Shown here piece by piece: positions 56,496 to 64,000 of a stretch of 64,000 nucleotides of DNA (positions are counted from its first letter, which is position 1; every line of letters starts with the position of its first letter). The stretch is from Arctopsyche grandis (taxonomy: Eukaryota; Arthropoda; Insecta; Trichoptera; Hydropsychidae), in the NCBI RefSeq assembly GCF_051622035.1, contig NC_135355.1:28862986-28926985 (forward strand), written 5' to 3'. The notes below the pieces were generated by a model that saw nothing but the letters and a program-made list of their open reading frames with translations, was not told the origin of the DNA and made no database searches. The position numbers and the translations under genes were made by a program.

Positions 56496-59054
56496 CGATT
56501 GGGCGCCCAGGACGATTGGGCGATCAGTGTTACTCGCCACTGCGACAATTGGACGACGAGACTGGCGGACACTGCGTCAATTGGGCCCTGCGTCAATTGG
56601 GCGCCCATCGCACTGGGCGATCATCGAGTGGCCGACGGCGACCGGGCGACCAGGGCGCGTGGGCGACCACCGACACGGCCCGCTGGTGAAGTGGTCGCCA
56701 AGCTTACGTAAACTCTGCGTTTTGCAAGGAACGACCGCGAACGGAGCGTTATAGGAATTTCCGATGCACTGACAAATATTCTACCTACATACATATGCTT
56801 TATACCGCTTTATTTTTCGTTTCAGTTTTACCAATTTTTCGTAACAACACGAATCATACTATTAATTTTTTTCGCTATATTATATTACATTTGCTGGAAT
56901 TTTATATTAAACGTACTTTTATAAATACATGTGTAGCACCTTTTCACAAAAAATAATTGTAAGATGACAAATCATATGTACCTACATATTCTCCAAAATA
57001 ATATAAAAGAAAAATGATCGATTGAATCTTTCGCGCAGTGCTTTTAGTTTTTTTTCAAATGGACACACTTTTTTTTCTTTTAAATGTTATATTTCAGTTT
57101 TATCAATTGGATAAATTCACACTCTATTCTCAATTTTCTCAACACTGTATTAGTTATACATAATAACAAAATATTTTCTAATAGCGATTCTCAAAGTTTT
57201 CAAGATTATATTTTTTTTCAATGATGAAATACGTTTACGAAAAAAAAGCGCATACTTAAATTCGTTCGCGGAGCTCGAATAATTTTTTTCGGCTTTTCCC
57301 ATAATTAAATTATTACATCGTTTACGATTCGCAGAGGCAATTCTCGAAAAAAATAGCTTTTTAAAGTAATTTTAAACATCTCCCGTTCTATGGTTATTGT
57401 TGAAAATTACATTGAGCCACAAAAAATCACGTTTTTTAGTTACCAGAGCGGAGACTAACCAATCTTTACTAACTTTGACCCACTGAATTCGAATATGATA
57501 TTGATTTTTGCTGGTTGGTGATCGTTTACGTGATATGAGCGTTTAAAAAAATGCGCGATTTTTACAGTTTTTTGGCTTTTGCGGTCTTTAACTCAAAACC
57601 TAGTATTGCTGTGCTCAAAGTGAGTATTGGAATCAATAGTCAGATGTTTTTCCTATTGATTGTGATATTGCATTGCTTTAAAATACTTATAAATAATTGT
57701 CTAGCGAATTTTAAAAGTCAAAAAAATATTTTTTTTACGGATTTTTTCTCCGTGCTATTTTGCATTTATTTGGCAATTTTTTTATTTCACCTCGTTTATA
57801 AGGATTGGTTTTCTATTTCAATATTTTTTATTTTTATCTAAACGTACTTACTCGAGCGGTAATTGCAATTTAAATGCTTTCGTTTTTGTTGCTCAGTGTT
57901 ATTATAGTCACATTAAAATCTATATGATAGTTTATAGTAATTAAGGCTCATTTCGTTTATCAATAATTTAATAAGGTATATTTTTACTAATTAATATCTT
58001 TCGCTTTTGTAAATTAGAAACATACATACATATGTATAACGAATTATGTTTACATCTATAACTGTCATCCAGCGCTCATCTGTTCATCTAATGTATAATT
58101 TCTTTAATAATATTTTATGCGTATAAAATATTACAAAGACCTTACAAGAAATTATATATTTTCAAATATTTGGACCGAATGAACGAACTCATTCAAAACG
58201 TTTTTTTTTTACTATGAGTGGCAGTTTTATTGCCTAAAGATAAATAATACCGCGTCTCATAGGCTAGGCTAGAGATGCTCTGCAAGTCATTTTGATAAAA
58301 GAGTTCTCAAAACGACTTTTGACAACTGTTTCTCGAACTACTTTTTTTCTTGATTGTTTTACATGACATGTTATACATACATACATATGTAAGGTTTTTC
58401 AACGGGTTTTTGCGGTATCATAAATTTATGGCCCTCAAATTTGGTTTAAAATAATGCAATGACGTAAATGATTTTATACCCTTTATCCTTTTATTAAATT
58501 CAAATTATTCTGAAATGGTTTTCATCGTTTTTTCAAAACCTCTCCGATAAAATAAACGTTTTTTATTCCAAAAAAAATGGCAAAGTTTCAAAGCGATCGG
58601 AAAAGTTTTAGGAGGTTTGTCCAAAACTAAGATAAACCTTGTAATTTTCAAATGTTATAATTAGCATGGAAATAATTTTTTCAATGTATGTATGTGTGTG
58701 TTGTATGAATGTACATACATATGTACATATGTTATTTTGAAAATTTTCAATTTAATATTTATTTTCATTATTCATCAATGAAAAGTAAATCAAAAAACTT
58801 TATTAATACTATGATTTGATGAATATACTAAATACTGGCGATTCTAGAATTGATCTAATGTTGAGAGTTACAAATTTTACACGTTTTGGATTTTCGTAAG
58901 ATTAAAAATAAGCACCAATCACACGGTTGATCCCATATTTTTTAAGATCATCGAAAGCCGATGCAATTCGCGCTATTATATAAGTATTTATATTTTTATT
59001 TTTGAACATTTAATTTGTACGAATATTTTTTACGTAAATTTGTACGAATATCGA
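56496..59054 (+). repeat. Left arm of the large inverted repeat
   Basis: The arm has a GC-rich outer 220 bp (short tandem-like GGGCGAC/CAATTGGGC words), an AT-rich body, the nested CACTGAGCAACAAAAA element at 57412-57899, and an inner end at GTACGAATATCGA. Open frames of 65-96 codons inside it reappear mirror-wise in the right arm, but they look non-coding. Confidence 0.85.
57412..57899. mobile_element. CACTGAGCAACAAAAA element nested in the left arm
   Basis: The left end CATTGAGCCACAAAAAATCA and the right end, inverted, CACTGAGCAACAAAAACGAA form short terminal repeats of about 16 bp around a 488-bp interior. The 96-codon frame within (MRDFYSFLAFAVFNSKPSIA) is hydrophobic and low-complexity. 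In the independent copy at 49900 the corresponding frame is broken, so it is probably not a gene. Confidence 0.6.
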
Positions 59055-60887
59055 TTTTTATATTTTCGGGGCAATGAGAGAATTTGTTCGCAGAAGGGCC
59101 AAAGAGGCATTGTATTGCATTAAGACGATTGTATCGTAAAAATATCAAATATTATGTTCTTCCCCTTTTTTTTGTCGAAGGGATCGGTACCTGAAGGGAT
59201 CGGTCCAAAATATCATCTAATGTTGAATGAATCACTGTTAGAAAATATTTTGTAATTATGTATAACTATTACAGTGTAGTACAAAATTGAGAATAGGGTG
59301 TGAATTTATCCAATTGATAAAACTGAAATATAACATTTAAAAGAGAAAAAAGTGTGTCCATTTGAAAAATGTTTGCAATTTTGGGACCGACCATTTATTT
59401 CATTGTTTTGGTAGGTAATCGTAAAACCTGCTTCGAGAAGAAAAAAAAATACTGAATGAAAATCGACGGATTGATTGCAAAATTATTTAAGGCTCATTTC
59501 GTATTTACTTACCTATTATACAGTTCACATGGTTTTTAATATCTATTGCTTTTGTAAAGTAGCAACATACATACATACATATGTACATATGTACGTGTAT
59601 AACGAATCATGTTTACATCTACATATGTACATATGTATAACGGTCATCCAGCACTCATCTGTTTATCTAATACAGCGGTTCAGATTTCAAATTTCCAGCA
59701 AGAAATTGTAAAAGTAAATCACTTGATCAGTGATATATTAATAATATTAATAATAATTTGAATACGATATTGAAAAAATAATATTGGAATAAATTAAAAA
59801 AGGTCGAATAAAACGGGTCGATTTATGAGTTTCTAGAATTGACTACATACCAGCAATTCTAAAATTAATTTAATGTAAATAAATAAATGTCTTTGAATAC
59901 AAATTTTACATATTTTGGAATTTCGTAAGATTAGGAATAAGCATTTATTACGGTTGATCCACATTTTTTAACAAACAAACCGATGATAGTCGCTCTATTG
60001 ATCGACTAAATAATAATTAAAAAACACAAATCGCAGCCGAATTGATTACAGTTATACAGGAAAAAAAATAATTACGTAGGTTAATTCTCGCTCGAATGTT
60101 TGGTGTTAGTTGGGTATGTTTTTGAGAACAATAAACTGACCATTTAAGACTCAAATTCATTGAAGTATCTACTTCAATGCTCAAATGTGATACGAAAATA
60201 TCTCCCTACAATAGAAAGTTATAAAAAAAAACTCTCGAATGTTAGACAATACTTTAAACACGTTTTGTATATATTTTCCTTTTTTAATGTTAACTGTATA
60301 ATTTATTTAAGTTCAGTTATTTTTTTAGTCAAATGAATGGTAAAAAAAGGAAGCAGATGATTATAATGAAAAAATTAAGGTGAAGAAATAGAGAATATTA
60401 AATTGATCACCAAAAATACAATGTCGAAAGTCAGTTTTTACGAGCCCAGCTCAAATATGCAAATTCGAAAATATGGCTGCCATATCTACGATAGAAGCTC
60501 ACATGAATATGATCAATATGCTAATAAGTTACGAAATGTGTTTGATAGATTTAAAGATTTTTCAAAAATAGAGGATATAATATTATTCATGTCATTCCCA
60601 TTCAATGATGAAATACAAATAGAAGAAATATCAATCAAATTAAAATAATTTTTGGATGTAGGATGAAAAAGGGTAGGTACCTGGGTCAGATTCATTCTCG
60701 CTCGGTTTTCGGAACAATAGACTGACCATTTAAGACTCGAAATATCTCCTACAATAGAAAGTTATAAAAAACTCCTGAATGCTAGACAATAACACGTTTT
60801 GTATATATATCTATAAGTAGTATTTTTCTTTGATATTCAATGATGAAATTCAAATAGAAGAAATATCGCATGATTTTTAATTTGTGT
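59055..60887. other. Spacer between the arms, built of diverged arm pieces
   Basis: 59270-59370 resembles the arm segment at 57040-57140 but in the orientation of the right arm. 59480-60000 resembles 57940-58960 of the left arm with a large internal deletion. 60085-60265 and 60690-60805 form a direct repeat (ACTGACCATTTAAGACTC, CAATAGAAAGTTATAAAAA, CACGTTTTGTATATAT). The spacer thus records several earlier rounds of duplication and inversion. Confidence 0.65.
60403..60648 (+). CDS. Unidentified open frame in the spacer (75-81 codons)
   Basis: From the ATG at 60421 the frame encodes MSKVSFYEPSSNMQIRKYGC, then HEYDQYANKLRNVFDRF and a C-terminal FNDEIQIEEIS, ending in TAA. Composition is mixed and gene-like (charged and aromatic residues, no long repeats), unlike the low-complexity frames in the arms. 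Its last 45 bp are duplicated at 60833-60870, just before the right arm. Upstream, 60340-60395 is Lys-rich when translated (NGKKRKQ) and could be another exon or a broken continuation. I do not recognise the family. It may be the relic of the protein that once mobilised the element. Confidence 0.3.
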   Translation: MITKNTMSKVSFYEPSSNMQIRKYGCHIYDRSSHEYDQYANKLRNVFDRFKDFSKIEDIILFMSFPFNDEIQIEEISIKLK

Positions 60888-63364
60888 CGATATTCGTACA
60901 AATTTACGTAAAAAATATTCGTACAAATTAAATGTTCAAAAATAAAAATATAAATACTTATATAATAGCGCGAATTGCATCGGCTTTCGATGATCTTAAA
61001 AAATATGGGATCAACCGTGTGATTGGTGCTTATTTTTAATCTTACGAAAATCAAAAACTTGTAAAATTTGTAACTCTCAACATTAAATCAATTCTAGAAT
61101 CGCCAGTATTTAGTATATTCATCAAATCATAGTATTAATAAAGTTTTTTGATTTACTTTTCATTGATGAATAATGAAAATAAATAATAAATTGAAAATTT
61201 TCAAAATAACATATGTACATATGTATGTATGTACATGCATTCATACAACACATACATACATTGAAAAAATTATTTCCATGCTAATTATAACATTTGAAAA
61301 TTACAATGTTGGACAAACCTCCTAAAACTTTTCCGATCGCTTTGAAACTTTGCCATTTTTTTTGGAATAAAAAACGTTTATTTTATCGGAGAGGTTTTGA
61401 AAAAACGATGAAAACCATTTCAGAATAATTTGAATTTAATAAAAGGATAAAGGGTATAAAATCATTTACGTCATTGCATTATTTTAAACCAAATTTGAGG
61501 GCCATGAATTTATGATACCGCAAAAACCCGTTGAAAAACCTTACATATGTATGTATAACATGTCATGTAAAACAATCAAGAAAAAAAGTAGTTCGAGAAA
61601 CAGTTGTCAAAAGTCGTTTTGAGAACTCTTTTATCAAAACGAACTCATAGTAAAAAAAAACGTTTTGAATGAGTTCGTTCATTCGGTCCAAATATTTGAA
61701 AATATATAATTTCTTGTAAGGTCTTTGTAATATTTTATACGCATAAAATATTATTAAAGAAATTATACATTAGATGAACAGATGAGCGCTGGATGACAGT
61801 TATAGATGTAAACATAATTCGTTATACATATGTATGTATGTTTCGAATTTACAAAAGCGAAAGATATTAATTAGTAAAAATAAACCTTATTAAATTATTG
61901 ATAAACGAAATGAGCCTTAATTACTATAAACTATCATATAGATTTTAATGTGACTATAATAACACTGAGCAACAAAAACGAAAGCATTTAAATTGCAATT
62001 ACCGCTCGAGTTAGTACGTTTAGATAAAAATAAAAAATATTGAAATAGAAAACCAATCCTTATAAACGAGGTGAAATAAAAAAATTGCCAAATAAATGCA
62101 AAATAGCACGGAGAAAAAATCCGTAAAAAAAATATTTTTTTGACTTTTAAAATTCGCTAGACAATTATTTATAAGTATTTTAAAGCAATGCAATATCACA
62201 ATCAATAGGAAAAACATCTGACTATTGATTCCAATACTCACTTTGAGCACAGCAATACTAGGTTTTGAGTTAAAGACCGCAAAAGCCAAAAAACTGTAAA
62301 AATCGCGCATTTTTTTAAACGCTCATATCACGTAAACGATCACCAACCAGCAAAAATCAATATCATATTCGAATTCAGTGGGTCAAAGTTAGTAAAGATT
62401 GGTTAGTCTCCGCTCTGGTAACTAAAAAACGTGATTTTTTGTGGCTCAATGTAATTTTCAACAATAACCATAGAACGGGAGATGTTTAAAATTACTTTAA
62501 AAAGCTATTTTTTTCGAGAATTGCCTCTGCGAATCGTAAACGATGTAATAATTTAATTATGGGAAAAGCCGAAAAAAATTATTCGAGCTCCGCGAACGAA
62601 TTTAAGTATGCGCTTTTTTTTCGTAAACGTATTTCATCATTGAAAAAAAATATAATCTTGAAAACTTTGAGAATCGCTATTAGAAAATATTTTGTTATTA
62701 TGTATAACTAATACAGTGTTGAGAAAATTGAGAATAGAGTGTGAATTTATCCAATTGATAAAACTGAAATATAACATTTAAAAGAAAAAAAAGTGTGTCC
62801 ATTTGAAAAAAAACTAAAAGCACTGCGCGAAAGATTCAATCGATCATTTTTCTTTTATATTATTTTGGAGAATATGTAGGTACATATGATTTGTCATCTT
62901 ACAATTATTTTTTGTGAAAAGGTGCTACACATGTATTTATAAAAGTACGTTTAATATAAAATTCCAGCAAATGTAATATAATATAGCGAAAAAAATTAAT
63001 AGTATGATTCGTGTTGTTACGAAAAATTGGTAAAACTGAAACGAAAAATAAAGCGGTATAAAGCATATGTATGTAGGTAGAATATTTGTCAGTGCATCGG
63101 AAATTCCTATAACGCTCCGTTCGCGGTCGTTCCTTGCAAAACGCAGAGTTTACGTAAGCTTGGCGACCACTTCACCAGCGGGCCGTGTCGGTGGTCGCCC
63201 ACGCGCCCTGGTCGCCCGGTCGCCGTCGGCCACTCGATGATCGCCCAGTGCGATGGGCGCCCAATTGACGCAGGGCCCAATTGACGCAGTGTCCGCCAGT
63301 CTCGTCGTCCAATTGTCGCAGTGGCGAGTAACACTGATCGCCCAATCGTCCTGGGCGCCCAATC
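60888..63364 (-). repeat. Right arm of the large inverted repeat
   Basis: It mirrors 56496-59054, including the nested CACTGAGCAACAAAAA element (about 61963-62450) and the GC-rich outer 220 bp. It lacks the about 70 bp insertion of the left arm, giving 2477 bp against 2559 bp. Because the nested element lies at the equivalent position in both arms, it was present before the arms were duplicated or has been copied between them. Confidence 0.85.
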
Positions 63365-63540
63365 GACCGTGTCCCGCAAGGATAGCCGCTAGCCGCTAGA
63401 CAAGGCACGACAAATACATACAAGAACGAAAGCTAAGGAACCACTCATACATACGATATCGCAAACAACGAACGAATATAATAAACCTATTCAAACAATT
63501 TTAAAACTCTCACAAAAAGTGTTTGTGAAAAAAATTCTGT

Positions 63541-63621
63541 CGCGGTCGAATAGTGGCGGGCGCATACAAATCGGTCCGCGGGCGCCATGGCGCCCGCGGG
63601 CATGGGGTTGGGAATCCCTGG
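63541..63621. repeat. hAT-like end with 24-bp perfect palindrome
   Basis: The minus strand reads CCAGGGATTCCCAACCCCAT, a typical hAT-type terminus. Next to it 63576-63599 is a perfect palindrome centred on GGCGCCATGGCGCC. The flanking GCGGGCGC words are subterminal-repeat-like. The partner end is not visible. Confidence 0.4.
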
Positions 63622-63955
63622 TCTATCCTATACCATTCAACCGATTGACATGAAACTTACATGAGTTATTGTGTGTATGCCCGCGATGGTTTATGTAAAA
63701 AGAAATCGCCCAAAAAACGGGAAAGGGAACGGTAAAAGAGGATTGAGTGGCATTGCAACGAGATAATTTCAAATTTGTTCACCTGCGTTGTTAGGGTAAA
63801 ATAAACAAAAAATTGAATACTTTCTAATGTGTTTGCCACCTGCGTTTTTCCGATAAATTATCATTACTGTAATTTAATTTGATTGTTAAGTATTAATTTG
63901 AAACTGAAATTGCATGCGTTATTGTGGCATTGTAACGCATGCCGGGTTCGGCTAG
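63622..63955 (+). mobile_element. Possible non-autonomous Helitron
   Basis: The segment begins TCTATCCTATACCATTCAAC and ends with hairpin GCCGGGTTCGGC just before CTAG followed by T, the CTRR-T arrangement of Helitron 3' ends. Another perfect 10-bp stem (GCATGCGTTA with TAACGCATGC) lies at 63912-63942. It has no terminal inverted repeats and no open frame. The base before TC is G rather than the expected A, so the left boundary is uncertain. Confidence 0.45.
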
Positions 63956-64000
63956 TTTATAAATAAATTTAAATTTTACCATGGTGCTATTACGAGTTTC

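Larger units (their letters stand above)
56496..63364. mobile_element. Large inverted-repeat (foldback-like) structure, 2.5 kb arms
   Basis: The left arm (56496-59054) is the reverse complement of the right arm (60888-63364). Both outer ends begin CGATTGGGCGCCCAGGACGA, and the inner ends are ACGAATATCGA and its complement. The arms are nearly identical but differ by single bases, by about 70 bp present only in the left arm (near 58222-58290), by a 12-bp indel near 58631, and by microsatellite length. The outer 220 bp are GC-rich and full of GGGCGACCA/ATTGGGCGC words, and the rest is AT-rich. No target duplication is evident. It could be a foldback transposon, a pair of inverted long elements, or an inverted segmental duplication. 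No transposase was recognised. Confidence 0.7.

Noticed and set aside
56473..56754. Overlapping open frames in the GC-rich tip of the palindrome (and its mirror at 63107-63423)
   Set aside because: Three phases are open at once across short GGGCGAC/ATTGGGC words, the pattern of GC-rich repeats rather than coding selection.
57551..57841. 96-codon frame present twice (mirrored at 62020-62310)
   Set aside because: The duplication is only a consequence of the inverted arms. The product is hydrophobic and low-complexity, and the related copy at 49900-50170 lacks the frame.
56496..63364. Palindrome as a pure assembly artefact
   Set aside because: The arms differ by an indel of about 70 bp, a smaller indel and several substitutions, which a duplicated contig end would not show. 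Long-read confirmation is still desirable.

Overview
This is a eukaryotic, AT-rich, repeat-dense stretch of nuclear DNA, almost certainly from an insect. The reasons are split genes with GT-AG introns, a G-alpha-12/13 (concertina-type) gene, the last exon of a peptide GPCR resembling insect myosuppressin receptors, tRNA-derived SINEs, jockey-like and RTE-like non-LTR retrotransposons, many short inverted-repeat DNA elements, and abundant TACATA/TATGTA microsatellite. The order cannot be fixed from the sequence alone.

Only two host genes are well supported. The first is a G-alpha-12/13 subunit on the + strand. Exon 1 (about 31218-31799) sits in a GC-rich, CpG-rich island, followed by a 5.6 kb intron, exon 2 (37420-37688), a 72 bp intron, and exon 3 (37761-38118). 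The exons join in frame to a protein of about 402 residues with all the guanine-nucleotide motifs. The second is the C-terminal exon of a rhodopsin-like GPCR on the - strand (52611-52804), whose upstream exons were not found in the remaining 11 kb. A weaker candidate is a first coding exon on the - strand at 16968-17162 with a good splice donor. G12/13 subunits act downstream of GPCRs, but nothing here ties these two genes functionally.

The rest is mobile-element debris. 1-17 kb holds SINE copies, RTE 3' fragments, a perfect foldback MITE (1076-1192) and several members of a MITE family with TIRs near AGGGCGAAAACACAGCG. 18-27 kb holds four MITE types, including a hAT MITE with a perfect 8-bp target duplication, two jockey-like 3' ends, RTE fragments, an LTR fragment and a decayed hAT transposase. 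28-31 kb holds a possible solo LTR with minisatellites, just upstream of the G-alpha gene. 41-48 kb is a nest of elements: a retrotransposon inside a MITE; a defective hAT with target duplication; and a 1.7 kb DNA element carrying a palindromic MITE, a solo-LTR-like insert and a long-TIR MITE. 53-55 kb is a SINE cluster.

The most unusual structure is at 56496-63364. Two inverted arms of about 2.5 kb, nearly identical but with real indels and substitutions, flank a 1.8 kb spacer that itself contains diverged pieces of the arms, a direct repeat and an unidentified 75-81 aa open frame. It looks like a large foldback transposon or a layered palindromic rearrangement and is the best candidate here for something undescribed.
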